Below the pieces are notes generated by a model, which ran no database searches, had not been told where the DNA came from, and saw only the letters and a program-made list of their open reading frames with translations. Shown piece by piece: positions 10,016-21,951 of a DNA stretch of 64,000 nucleotides (the stretch's first letter is position 1; each line of letters opens with the position of its first letter). The position numbers and the translations under genes were made by a program. The stretch spans positions 3,547,884 to 3,611,883 of the forward strand of contig OU452239.1 in the NCBI GenBank assembly GCA_911728455.2, written 5' to 3'. The stretch is from Marthasterias glacialis (taxonomy: Eukaryota; Echinodermata; Asteroidea; Forcipulatida; Asteriidae).

Positions 10016-11826
10016 AGCTGTTTTGCCGTGAAGCGCAGCGAAACAGCTCTTATTTTCGTTAAAGTTTTTTTTTTATTGTTTTTTTTTTTTTTTTTAATTT
10101 ATTTTTATTTTACCGAAAGTAAAGTTCTGCAATAACGCATGTTTCGTTCTAAGCCCTGTTTTGCAATGTTCCTGATAAGCAATTGCAATGAAACTATCAG
10201 TGATGAAAGGCACAGGTGCAATAGTGTGCATACTACAATGATTGGCTGCAGATTGCGCCACAGCACCTTGTGAACCATTACATGGTGCTATGTAAAGGAA
10301 CAGGTCTCATACTTCAAAAACGTAACTCATCATACCTTGCAGGAAAAAATACTGAGCGCTCTGAGACGCCCATAGGGTGTGATAAAGTGCTATATAAAAA
10401 TATCATCACTCGTCGAGTGACGTCATCTTAAAGATTTTTATTTTAAATATTTGAAAATCCGTATCAAATCAGCCATAAGAGACCGTAGGTTTCTGTTTGC
10501 GGGATTGGGTAGGGATAAATTAGGTCTTCATTTTATTCAGTGTGCGTGACCTCACGTGACCTCTACTTCCGGCCAAAACCGGAAGTGCCTTGTAATTCAA
10601 AAGTGGTAAAAGTTATGAAGTTGCTTTCAAAGATGTTAATGTCCGGCCAGGGTCAGCTTTAAAAAAAAAATACCGATGACGTCACAATATACAAGAGCCC
10701 CCTCTAGTGGCAAGTTAAAAACTGTTCAAAATGCATTTTGAGAAGATCTGTGTGGCAAAGTTTGTTGTAATTGCTTCAAAATTGATACACATGATGACCA
10801 TCTGGCAGCAAACATATGTGTGAAGTTTTAGGTTGATGAATGCACAACGTGACCTCATTTGACCTTTACTTCCAGTCGAAACCGAAAGTTAAAATCTTGT
10901 TATTTGGGGCTCTAGAGCCTAAGTGAATGAACATACAATGTATGAACAAACTTTCAATGCATAATATTTTCTTTAGCTCAGGAGCAATCTAGAAATGTGA
11001 TATATGACGTCATAGCTACGTCACAAGGAAAATGATACACGAGGTAAAAAAAAACCTATTTTGCTGTATCAAAAAAATACGCATGGACGGACTTGAAACT
11101 TACTATATACCTAGACCACAGTGTACATGACAAAGCAAATTTTTTGGAATGATGACATCGATGACGTCATTACATTAAATTGAAGTTTTATATGTACTAA
11201 AATAATCATATTTTAAGAATAATACATGCTACATGATCTTTAAACCATATGAAAGGTCTTGAAGTATTAAACAAATCCCGTTTGACCTTTACTTCCGGTC
11301 GAAACCGGAAGTACATGTAGTAGTTTTTATATAAAAATTCAAAATACAAAAATTCAATATAAAAATCTGAATAACTTAAATTTGTATATTAATATAATAA
11401 CCTGATTCTAAGGCCCTTTGACGATTCTACACATTTTTACAATGTGTGACCCCATTTGACCTTTACTTCCTGTCGAATCCGGAATTATCAGTTTGTACAA
11501 AAATGTGTCTCTTATTAATGAAACGTGGTACATTAATAATCATTACATCGATTTTCAGCTCTCGGGCAATTCTAGATATCTTGTAGAAAGTGTGACCCCA
11601 TTTGACCTTTAGTTCCTGTCAAAACCGGAATTTGAAGAGTTCCATATGACAAATCATCATGCATAAAGATCAACAAAAGGTAAAAATAAATATTTTGCCT
11701 GTCAGCACAGCACAAGGAGACAAAAAACTTGCACACAATGTTGACCTTAAAATTTTCAATTATGCAGTCACTTTATAATGTTCAAGCCAAACACCGTGAG
11801 TTTGTTCACAAACTCTAAATTTCTAG
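10016..11826 (+). mobile_element. Chimeric Helentron-like element with a SINE insertion
   Basis: It starts two bases (TT) after the outer element's CTAG with AGCTGTTTTGCCG and GCGAAACAGCT. It ends with the hairpin GAGTTTGT-TC-ACAAACTC (11798-11815) and CTAG (11823-11826). Up to about 10830 it follows the outer element (compare 8985-9525). From there it follows the inner element (compare 5270-7157). The two ends therefore belong to different subfamilies. A SINE 3' fragment (10240-10405) is inserted. Confidence 0.7.
10240..10405 (+). mobile_element. SINE 3' fragment inside the chimeric Helentron
   Basis: ATTGGCTGCAGATTGCGCCA, TTACATGGTGCTATGTAAAG and GACGCCCATAGGGTGTGATA match the 3' half of the tRNA-derived SINE at 54195-54608. 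The related outer element lacks it (near 9066), so it is an insertion. Confidence 0.8.
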
Positions 11827-11935
11827 TTTTGTTGCTATTTTTTTCCCCCCATATGACAAACATTTCTTTTCAATTCCTTCTACTTGACTGCTTTATAGTA
11901 TACTTGTATGGGGTGTGTGTTGCATTGTCATTTAA

Positions 11936-12004
11936 CCTTTGAGAAAGACTCTTCTAGGGTCGAAACGTGAGACCATTAACAATGTTCTGCATTTTTTTAT
12001 ATAA
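11936..12004 (+). repeat. Penelope-like terminal fragment with a decayed hammerhead-like core
   Basis: The order is TTGAGAA, then GACTC-TTCTA-GGGTC (a 5-bp stem with one wobble), then GAAAC, then GTGAGACC. This is the order of a hammerhead ribozyme: CTGATGA core, stem II, GAAAC core, stem III. The first core block differs at two invariant positions. A shorter relative (CTAGGGTCAAAACGTGAGG) lies at 25728-25774. Penelope-like elements with endonuclease are known to carry such motifs in their terminal repeats. Confidence 0.45.
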
Positions 12005-12293
12005 AACAATGAATGATTTGCATACATGCAATGGAGAGAATATTTTCATTTGTGGCAAGATTGAATGTCAACTTGGATGCTCCTCATTGAGTACTAACAA
12101 TCCATCTTTCAACTTAAAACAAAAGCTGTTGAAAGATGGAATCATTCAAATCCATCTTTCAACTCATGAAAATATTTCACCAAAAGTTGCACCCATAAAT
12201 TCATTTTTATTTACTAACAGTGAGGCATGTTATTCAACACACTATCCAAAGTGGGCATGGTTGTTTTGTGAACCATCTGATGCTCTGTATGAG

Positions 12294-12798
12294 GTCGTTC
12301 ATACACCAGACTAAAGTTGGTCTACAGTTGGTCTAACTCAACTTAGACCGGTTCTGGTTTAACTCCTTTGTGTCTGAACCAAAAACAAGTTAGACTTGAA
12401 CAGGTCTAAACCTCAAAACTTAGACCGTCCAGCAGGATGACCATCCAGTAGGATGGTCTAAGTCTAAACCACTTTTGGTTTATCTATTAACACACGTGTT
12501 GACAGAATGACATCCTGTTTTAAGTCTTCCCCAGTGACTGTTGACCTGAAGGACGTCTTGCGTATTAATAATAATAATAATAACCAGCATTTAGTACGCT
12601 CCACTTAGTTTAACTAAAAACTACAATAACATAACATGCCATACATTGGGTACAGCACATGTGTACCAATGATCTAAGCAATGCTACATTCGTGTGGTTT
12701 ATGTAAATATACCGGATGTTGCATATTGATGCTGTGTTGCCCTCTTAAAACCAAAGATTAACCGTATCTGGTTCAACTTTAGACTGTGTGAATGCAAG
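12294..12798. mobile_element. Probable MITE of about 500 bp
   Basis: The left end TTCATACACCAGACTAAAGT is loosely mirrored by the right end CAACTTTAGACTGTGTGAAT. GGTCTAAGT/ACTTAGACC motifs repeat inside (12312-12475). The ends are imperfect, so the limits are approximate. Confidence 0.5.
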
Positions 12799-14279
12799 GT
12801 TTTAGTTTTTACAACAGCTTCCCTGCTGCTCGTAAAAGTAAGACTGGTTGTGGTCTAACTGTAGTACTGTGTCTGTTCAGTAAAATCTCACACTTGGTCA
12901 TACTCAACCAAAGTCTTTGCTCTGTGGTCAGGATGGTCAAAGCTAGGTGTGAAATTTCATCCGTGCCACCTTTCGTTATTTTTTCTTTTTGGGTTTTTCA
13001 CCTGCGTTCATTGAAAACTGAAAAAAAAAACCACTACATACATGTAGTCTTCCAGTGCCTGGGAATTTTCTATTTTTTGACAATCTGCTTCAAGGCCTTC
13101 GTTATGAAATTTTATCAAGTGCCACGGGTGGTATGGCAGGTTGACTGTGGAGCTGATGTCAAAAGAATGATTGATCTTAAGCTGTGAATTATAAAGGCAA
13201 CATTGGCAACTCATCTTTAGAGATGAATCTGAGTGTTTTGTGAAATCGGAGACCAACCACATATCTTAACATGAGTTGTTTCATATTGCCAAAGTGATTT
13301 GTAATTTTGACATCACACGTCAATTTGTGAATACACACCTTACAATCCTTCTAATAGCGTGGGAATCCAGCCCTGAAGAGTTGATTTTGGTCCTCATACC
13401 CTTGGAAAGACAAAACACATTCACTATTCAGTTTCCAAGAAGAGTGATTAGGGCCCAATTTCAATTTTGCACAAAGATTTGCTCAGCTTAGAAATAAAAA
13501 CTTTGCATAGATCAAGTCGGTTACCAGCCCAAATGTAATTATGTTTACATGAGGCCTATAAATTAAAAAAAAAAGTTGTTTCTTTTGGTTCTCAGAGCTG
13601 ACCATTAGTTTAAAAAAAAAATTACTGTGTGGAGGGCTGGAACCTTCAGAACCAGTCTCTGGGCCATGTTCGCACAAAGTTATCGACTAGCAGCCAATAT
13701 GAACTGGTACTCAAGCTAAAAAAACATGTTTTGGGTACCAGGCAACATCGACCTCTAGTCCACAAATGGTCCTTCAAGTGCACACTTGGCTTACATGTAC
13801 TGTAATATACAAATGTATACATTGTAGTCTGTTGGCGATGGAGTATGGAGCATTGCATTTTTGTCAATTTTTTATTGAGTTTTTCAGTGATAATAACCGA
13901 TTAGCTCTGTCCTTTGATCAAGAGCTGTTCTTTAGCCCACTAACTAATCACTATTATCTCTCACTCTTGGGCAATTTCAGCTAAAGTGTAGTTAGGCCAT
14001 CCCAATTGTAAAACATCAATGTATACTCATGATTGGGAGTTTTGGGGACGATTCTAATGTTGGAATGGAACATCACTACATACTGCATGCAGTATTCTTA
14101 AGGGAATAAAAGAGTGTCACTGAGGTCTTAATAACCGTGAGTATTGTGTCCTGTATGATACAAGAGCCCGAGCCATTTAATACCAGGTAAATTCGATCAT
14201 GTGACCACCTTTTAACCAATAGGAGTGTCTAAACTGTCTCGGGCATTTATGGTAGATTTTTCAGGTTAGCAGGTCAGTG
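12799..14279. other. No gene recognised; one MITE-like fragment
   Basis: Positions 13165-13331 resemble the ACTCATCTTAAGATGAGTTG element seen whole at 56650-56777, in rearranged pieces. The rest is AT-rich, and its open frames of up to 131 codons resemble no family I know. Confidence 0.4.
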
Positions 14280-14449
14280 CACTGCTAAAAATGGTTTTCT
14301 TGCTTTTGTTGAAATAAGAAAAAAAACTCTTACTTCAAGAAAATATTTCTTACGTCACTCCCTAGACAAAGTTTCTAGGGAGTGACACAAGAATGTTTTT
14401 CTTGAAACAAGATTTTTTTCTGATTTCAAGAAAACCATTTTTAGCAGTG
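14280..14449. mobile_element. 170-bp MITE with CACTG ends
   Basis: CACTGCTAAAAATGGTTTTC at the left is mirrored by GAAAACCATTTTTAGCAGTG at the right. A second inverted pair lies in the centre (TCACTCCCTAG and CTAGGGAGTGA). CACTG ends are compatible with hAT, but no clear 8-bp duplication is visible. Confidence 0.8.
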
Positions 14450-14459
14450 TGGTCATCTT

Positions 14460-14910
14460 ATTGACAAACTTCTCCACCATGTCCTTGGATGCTCTGGTCT
14501 TTCCTCAAGACATGCTACTGGCTTTCGTGATTAAAAAACTTTCGTCAGATTTGCTGTCAAAATTAGACATGGATAAGTTTCATTGTCTGCTCATCTCATA
14601 AATTTAAAGTGAAAATGGTCGTGCCTTGTCACTGCTACATGTACCCTTCAGGTCAGTGACCAATTTCTCCATCTGACTAATTTCTCTATCATGGGTCCAG
14701 GTTTTTTCCTCAAGGCGTGCTCCTTTCCTTTCTAATATAATGAAGAAACATCACTATAAATAAAACCTGGAGTGCATACACTGTGTACTCAGCACGCAGT
14801 TCCTTGGGGTCAGTGGCCATCTTACTTACCAGCTTCTCCATGGAGGAAAACTCTTTCCTAAAGGCAAACTCCACTGATTTATTTGGATGGACGAGCTTAT
14901 AACAAAGGGC
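14460..14910 (-). pseudogene. Three decayed copies of a coiled-coil coding segment
   Basis: On the - strand, 14895-14785 reads VEFAFRKEFSSMEKLVSKMA. Positions 14730-14640 read LERKGARLEEKTWTHDREIS then QMEKLVTDLKG. Positions 14540-14465 show the same nucleotide pattern but are out of frame and contain a stop. The shared core is (S/Q)MEKLV with Leu/Ile/Met at heptad spacing, suggesting a coiled coil. This may be a remnant of tandem exons of a host gene or a processed fragment. I do not recognise the family. Confidence 0.4.
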
Positions 14911-14984
14911 TTCACTTTTTCCTAAATCAGGAACTATTTTTATTTGTTCACTTTTGAGAATCACTCTTGTTGTGGTTTACAAAA

Positions 14985-16330
14985 CATGTACAAATTCTCC
15001 CCAGTCTTAGCGAACATTTTCATGGAAGATTTCAAACAGAAGGCTTTGGGTACAGCTCGACTCAAACCCAAACTGTGGCTCCGATATGTTGATGATACGT
15101 TCATCATTTGGTCGCATGGCTCTAAAAACCTTGATGATTTCCTCAGTCATTTTAACCGGCAACATCCAAACATAAAGTTTACCATGGAAACAGAGACATC
15201 GGATTCATTACCTTTCCTTGATGTGCTCATTTCCAAGAGGGTGAATGGTTCTCTTGCACATTCCGTGTACAGAAAACCAACACACACAGACCGCTATCTT
15301 ATTGCTTGGTCATATCATCTTCCTTCTGTGAAAGCCTCAGTGAACCGCACCCTACTTCGAAGGGCACACATAATCTGTGACAAAGAACATTTACCAAATG
15401 AACTGGAACACCTAAACAGAGTGCTAAAAGAGAATGGGTACAGACCTAACAAACGAGAGTTCTTATCCAAGAACAAGTCTCAAACATCGAACTCTGAAGA
15501 TATGCCTATTGCGGTCCTTCTGTACATTGGCCACACTTCACACAAGATCCAACGTATCCTCCGAGAAGCGGATATTAAGGTCTACTACCGAACTCGCAAT
15601 AAGCTAGAGACCAAACTCTACACCCACAAAGACAAGCATGACTCCAGCAGTCAAGCAGGAGTTTACAGAATTCCTTGCTCATGTGGTAAAGTGTACATTG
15701 GCGAGACTGGTAGAGACCTTAACACAAGGCTTAAAGAACATAAAACCCATGGCCGCAGAGGGGAATATGACAAATCGGCCATTGTCAAACACTCTGCTGA
15801 TCTAGATTATGTTATTAATTGGCAACAAGCTCGAATCATAGCCTCTGAGAAACACTGGTATACACGTCGTATCAGAGAAGCTATTGAGATTAAACACAAC
15901 ACTGTTCCCCAGGATATAGGCTATTTCATTAGCAGCATTTGGCACACAATCCTACTAGCCTACTCCACTGACATCCCACAGTCTACTGACGTACACAGGG
16001 CATCCACACACAATGGGCAGACCACACAATGGCTCTGAGCCCACCAACCACAGTTCTCCTTTCAGGAGAACCAATCAGAGCAGTGCTGACTCTACACTGA
16101 AACCTCTGAATACCTATAAAGAGACCAGCATCTCAAACATTCTTCAGTCTACTGATAAGTCCCCCCAATCCACTAAGTGAAAAAAGTAGTAGTAGTCCCG
16201 GCCGATTTCCTACCCCCAGGTAGTACTTATAAGCAGGGCAGTTCTTTTCAGAACAACGTTGTCTCCCGAATTCCGAAATCTACTCCGCGGTAGTAGAATA
16301 ATAGCAAGACAAGTTCTCACAAGAACAATC
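14985..16330 (+). mobile_element. Penelope-like retroelement, 5'-truncated (reverse transcriptase and GIY-YIG endonuclease)
   Basis: One open frame up to the TGA at 16036 encodes about 350 residues. It begins SPVLANIFMEDF and has the palm motif YVDDTFI (about 15088-15108), then LPFLDVLISKR and YRKPTHTDRYL, the order typical of Penelope-like reverse transcriptases. The C-terminal part has a zinc-like CSCG followed by KVYIGETGRDLNTRLKEH, a GIY-YIG nuclease core (about 15670-15740). The N-terminal fingers of the polymerase are missing, as in most 5'-truncated genomic copies. The downstream 290 bp (repeated GTAGTAG and GTTCT/AGAAC motifs) is probably its 3' region. It shows little decay, so the insertion looks fairly young. 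Confidence 0.85.
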
Positions 16331-16999
16331 TACTGTATAATAGCAAAGTATATAATCACATGGAGCTAACGCAAACCAAATATACAATGTACAAATTCCC
16401 TTTGATGAATTCTGGCACGTCTTGAGTTTGTTAACTTCATCAATTTGTTTTTTGCTTTCGAATAACATTACTCTCCATCCATCCTTCAGCTAAAACCCTT
16501 TTACAGTTCAAGCATTTACTGCAAAAGAGTCATGTGCACAGTAAATTGACATAAATAATAAAAAAATATATATAAAGAAATGTTATTTACTTGTTTTTTT
16601 TTACCCCTTAGACTGTACTTAGACTTGGAAGTATTTTTGAGTTGAGGCAAGATGTACTTTAATTTTTTTTTTAAATCAATGCAATATTCACCTTTGAAAA
16701 TAGTCACAATGTGAATGATTAAAATTGACTTTTTTTTACATTCAACTCTGGAAATCAATATAATCAACAATTTACATGTAATTCATGAGTTGTCCTAAAA
16801 ATAAGTTCAAAATGTCAGTAAAATGATGATACAAGCTGGACTTCAAATTTTACGTTCAGATGTCAACAATAAATTTAAAATACTAATACACTGAGTGGGA
16901 TATTTAATTAGAAAAACCGATGTATTACCAGTTTAAAGTTATGAATTGTCCCATATACCATGTATACTTCAACGTGTGCAAGATTGATCAATAGAGAGA
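16331..16999. other. No gene recognised
   Basis: Very AT-rich DNA with T-tracts. The Lys/Ile-rich open frames are compositional. Confidence 0.45.
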
Positions 17000-18316
17000 T
17001 CCCTTCTCTGTGATAGATGTCCTTTCTCTATGATTGAGGTCCTGTCTCTATGATTGAGGTCCTTTCTCTATGATTGAGGTCCTGTCTCTATGATTGAGGT
17101 CCTGTCTCTATGATTGAGGTCCTTTCTCTATGATTGAGGTCCTGTCTCTATGATTGAGGTCCTGTCTCTATGATTGAGGTCCTGTCTCTATGATTGAGGT
17201 CCTGTCTCTATGATTGAGGTCCTGTCTCTATGATTGAGGTCCTTTCTCTATGATTGAGGTCCTTTCTCTATGATTGAGGTTCTGTCTCTATGATTGAGGT
17301 CCTTTCTCTATGATTGAGGTCCTTTCTCTATGATTGAGGTCCTGTCTCTGTGATTGAGGTCCTTTCTTCATGATTGAGGTCCTTTCTCTATGATTGAGGT
17401 CCTGTCTCTATGATTGATGTCCTTTATCTATGATTGAGGTCCTTTCTCTATGATTGAGGTCCTTTCTCTATGAATTGAATGAGGTCCTTTCTCTATGATT
17501 GAGGTCCTTTCTCTATGATTGAGGTCCTTTCTCTATGATTGAGGTCCTGTCTCTATGATTGAGGTCCTGTCTCAATGATTGAGGTCCTTTCTCTATGATC
17601 GAGGTCCCGTCTCTATGATTGAGGTCCTTTCTCTATGATTGAGGTCCTGTCTCTGTGATTGAGGTCCTTTCTCTATGATTGAGGTCCTTTCTCTATGATT
17701 GAGGTCCTGTCTCTATGATTGAGGTCCTGTCTCTATGATTGAGGTCCTCTCTCTATGATTGAGGTCCTGTCTCTATGATTGAGGTCCTTTCTCTATGATT
17801 GAGGTCCTGTCTCTGTGATTGAGGTCCTTTTTCTATGATTGAGGTCCTTTCTCTATGATTGAGGTCCTTTCTCTATGATTGAGGTCATGTCTCTATGATT
17901 GATGTCCTTTATCTATGATTGAGGTCCTTTCTCTATGATTGAGGTCCTTTCTCTATGAATTGAATGAGGTCCTTTCTCTATGATTGAGGTCCTTTCTCTA
18001 TGATTGAGGTCCTGTCTCTATGATTGAGGTCCTTTCTCTATGATTGAGGTTCTGTCTCTATGATTGAGGTCCTGTCTCTATGATTGAGGTCCTGTCTCTA
18101 TGATTGATGTCCTTTCTCTATGATTGAGGTCCTTTCTCTATGATTGAGGTCCTTTCTCTATGAATTGAATGAGGTCCTTTCTCTATGATTGAGGTCCTTT
18201 CTCTATGATTGAGGTCCTTTCTCTATGAATTGAATGAGGTCCTTTCTCTATGATTGAGGTCCTTTCTCTATGATTGAGGTCCTTTCTCTATGATTGAGGT
18301 CCTTTCTCTATGATTG
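17000..18316. repeat. 20-bp minisatellite, about 65 copies
   Basis: The unit is TCCTTTCTCTATGATTGAGG, with a T/G alternation (CCTTTC or CCTGTC). Four 25-bp units carry an extra ATTGA (ATGAATTGAATGAGG, near 17472, 17957, 18162 and 18229). A run with GATTGATGTCCTTTATCTA followed by a long unit occurs at 17411 and again about 485 bp later, showing a higher-order period. Confidence 0.95.
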
Positions 18317-18477
18317 ATCCATGCCTGGACTTCTAGAGTACACTTCTTCTATGTGTACTGCTGGTCATATTGACCATTTAGTTGATCAATCCTTTCAACT
18401 AATGAACCATTCAACTGCACATATGGTTTGTATGGAGCGTGACGTGACACTAATTGCAATCATCACCTGATGTCATC

Positions 18478-18885
18478 TTGTAGCTGAGCAGTCTAGCGCA
18501 CTGGACTCACTGGACTGTTAACATCAGTAGATTCTGGGTTCGAGTCACAGTCTTGACACTTGTGTTCTTAAGCAGAAAACTTCGACCAAATTGATTCGTT
18601 TTTTAGATAGGACATAAAGCTGTGGTTATTTCTTTTGTGTTTAATGCATTTTGAAGATTTAAGAACTGTTAAGAGAGATGATTTGCTCTGTGTTTTCTGC
18701 TATGTTGATTGCAGAATTGCCACAGCACTTTGTAAAACCTCACAAGTGCTTTATGAGTCCCATAATTTATAGCTCTGCGTACCCATTGTAAAAAATAATG
18801 AGCGAATATCAGCACCATCAGCGCCAAAATGTACTAAATACGTACACGTGCTTTATAAATATTCATTATTATTATCATTCGAGGC
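18478..18885 (+). mobile_element. tRNA-derived SINE, older copy
   Basis: The head has box A-like TAGCTGAGCAGTCTAGCGCA and box B GGTTCGAGTC (18539-18548), then GACACTTGTGTTCTTAAGC as in the copy at 54195. The 3' body is diverged but colinear (GCCACAGCACTTTGTAAAAC, GTGCTTTATAAATATT) and ends in ATT repeats. Confidence 0.75.
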
Positions 18886-19267
18886 TGGCTTAGTTTGACA
18901 TGGTTAATCTATGCTAGAAAACCACATTGGATGTTACTGGATGGTCAAACAACCTGGGTGTTGTGTTAGTGTACATGCATTGACACAATTAACAATCTTT
19001 GGTTTTGACTTTAAAATGGTTTTATAATTTTTCTTTAAATCTAGTCAGTAAGGCAACACCTAGGAGACTTTAAGTGGCCCCCTGGAGACTTTAAGTGTCA
19101 TTGAATGCAACTACATATGTAGGCAAACAGTGCTCAAGAACATGTAGTAATCAGCAAAGTATAAAATGACATGCCAAGTGTAGTACAGGTCTTGGCTGAC
19201 AGTAACATGATACGCCCACATTGTTCACGCTGAGTGTATCTGGAATAAGTTTCTTGAACCTTAAAGT

Positions 19268-19370
19268 CAGAGTTGTATTTGGGTCCAAGTCCGAGTCTTC
19301 GCTGTTGAGTCAGAGTTGAGTCATATGGGTTGATCAAGTTCGAGTCCGAGTCACGAGTCATACAACTCTG
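19268..19370. mobile_element. Small GAGTC-rich MITE
   Basis: CAGAGTTGTAT and ATACAACTCTG are perfect inverted ends around GAGTC/GACTC repeats, akin to the larger CAGTGTTGT element at 26132-28055. Confidence 0.6.
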
Positions 19371-21951
19371 CTTAAAGTAAACAACTTGAACACAGTTCAT
19401 CATTGGTTATTTTTTAGAAAGACAGTTTAACACGGCCTAAAAAATTAAATGAAATTTCTTGTAACCCGATTGATCATTTAATAAATGCGACAACCAATAA
19501 TTTAAACAGCTTCCTGACCAGCCATTGCCAACTGCATGGTCCTGTAGATTTTAAGACTTAACTTAAATATTTTATCAAGTCATTGGTTTTTGGAAGACTC
19601 AATTACATTTCCCTACCCTCGATTCAGAGCTTCAAAAGTCTCATTAGTTCAGTTTGTCACAGGGTTTTTCAATCTGGACCCAAGTTTTGCCGATGCACAC
19701 TGAATTGAAATGAGGTCCTTGGAACATTTTTACTAGATGTAATGGTTTTATATAATTTACGTTTTTTTGTGATTTTGATCTCAAGTCTGAATTTTTTTTT
19801 TACAAAATTTGTGTATTTAAGAACAGGGAGAAGAACTTTGTTGCTTCATAATTTTTGTTGTTGCTATAATTTGTGGTGACATCAAACATAAACACCTTTT
19901 GTTGATTGATTTTTTCAATCTAAAGATTAGTAATTATTCTGACGGTAATGCATGTTTAATTAGTTACACTTACATAGGGGCCTACATCTAGCTTTATGCT
20001 GGTATCAAGTATTCCCAATATAAGGTTAAATAATGTTAAATATTTTTTCTTCAGTGACACCAATTTATGAACAGAGATGTGTTTTGCTTAATTTGTTTCT
20101 TATTATCGTTTTTATTCTATTTTGTCGATAAGACACTTTTAATCTCAAAATTCGGCTTGGTATCCCCCATTTTTTGATTCAGCACCCCAAAATTAAGTTA
20201 GGTAGATGGGTTACCAAGTTTTACTCAAAAATGCCCCTTACCCCCCTCAAATAGAGCCCTTTTTACAAATCTGTCTTCAACATCAAAATTCAAGCTAACT
20301 TTAACAATAGTTGGCACAATGGGAGACTCTGAGATGCTGTGTCTGTCATGTTTTGCATATGATAAAGGCCGCATTGCGTTATGGGATTACGTAGACCTAA
20401 TGCTAATTCTAATTACATCTCTGCCAGTTATATTAATTTTTACCCGCTACTGGTCCCTGTATACAGTCAGAAGGAAAACGATGTCGGGACCGGGAACCAG
20501 TCTAGTGCATATTGGCCCAATGTGATAGATAGTGCATGGGGAGAACCCCGGGTCAGGATTTTCCATACATTGAGCATAATCTCGCCATTTTGTTTTAAAT
20601 ATTGAGATTTTATTCTGAGCTCAGTAGTACAATAGCTTTCCAGTGATATTTAAAAAAACATGGTTTGTCCAGCTTTACTTAATCTACATGTACTAAGAAA
20701 ATATACGTACACTCTCGCACATGTTTTTGTTGAGATTCAGCTTGACAAACTCTTGTTTTCCAAAATATACAAAATTGTCATCAATTTATGAACTTTAAGA
20801 CTGGTTCAAATTTCATGGTACTATACAGTGTGAACAAACCGAGACCAAACCCCCCACTGGAAATGAGCTGACAGAACCTATAAACAGCAGTTAACGAGGC
20901 CTAAAAAAAAAAATGGTTTCCTGTAAACTGATTGTAACATGTAGGCAAACAGCTGATGGCCCATTGAAAATCATCATTGAGGTGACATAGCTACCATCAA
21001 TAAATAAAACTCTTGTTATTTTTTTGTGGGCCTACTATTCGTAAACGTGACAACCTTGTCAATAGTTTGAACAGTGTCTAGGCCGACTGCATGTCTCAAC
21101 ATCAGTACACCACTAGAATTCAAAACTAAACTGATATATTTTATCAAATATGATTGCATAAAAATGTGCAGAAACTGTTAATATCCCCCGTCCCTCTTAT
21201 TCTTCACTTTAAGTCTTGATTTGCTCATAAAAATAAAGAAAAAAGATTTAGAAAAATTAATCCTACCTACCTATCCTTTTTTCCCAGTTTGTTAAAGGAA
21301 ACCATTTTTTATTTTTGTGGGTAGGATGGATGTATCTTGGGGATGACTGGAAATGCTTGATTGTCTTGAAGAAAATGTACGTGAATCCCCTCAGGTTTTG
21401 ACTGCCCTTTAAGCAAGCAATAGGCTAAAAGTCACATGTAGACGATGAATGCGTTTTTTATGCAAACATCTTGTATCATTTTTACAAGCTTTGGCTCTTC
21501 TCCTGCCTCAGGAGATATAACTGTATAAAAGGTATCTTGCTGACATTATAGAATGACAAAAAAACAACTTAGAATCTTGTTATATGCATTTTTTTCTTCT
21601 TTGTGTCTCCCAACTGGCACACAGTGAATGTTGACTTGATGAGGAGAGGATAAAAAGGGAGAGATTGTCAAAATAAAAACCTGCTACAGTAAGTGTCTAT
21701 GTACATGATGTAGGGCGAGAGAATCTCCTCCCATATCCTCAAAAATACTCTGTGGTGAGTCAACACCCAATTCAAATGTTTAGACTTTTAATCTGGTACC
21801 GAGTATGCCTGGCCCAGTGATAAAACGCTTGTTGTCTTGGACTGCAGCAGACACCATCTCTGAATGGGATTTTATGAATTTGAGACCTTGATTGCTCAAA
21901 AGCAATCAAACCATGAGGGCAGTTCTTGTTTTGAACTCTTGGTCGTATACA
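19371..21951. other. No gene or named repeat recognised
   Basis: AT-rich DNA. Overlapping 68- and 74-codon frames at 20319-20605 have no recognisable domain. A tRNA-like head (GGCCCAGTGATAAAACGCTT near 21810) lacks a box B and may be a SINE scrap. Confidence 0.4.

Noticed and set aside
11967-12314. 115-codon open frame after the Penelope-like fragment
   Set aside because: No recognisable domain, no splice context, and it starts inside repeat sequence.
16130-16190. Possible hammerhead ribozyme after the Penelope-like frame (CTGATAAGTCCC then GTGAAAA)
   Set aside because: An invariant core G is A, and I could not form a convincing stem II, so the match is too weak to call.
17000-18316. CRISPR-like array of regular repeats
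   Set aside because: Units are contiguous with no spacers, and the DNA is clearly animal. It is a minisatellite.
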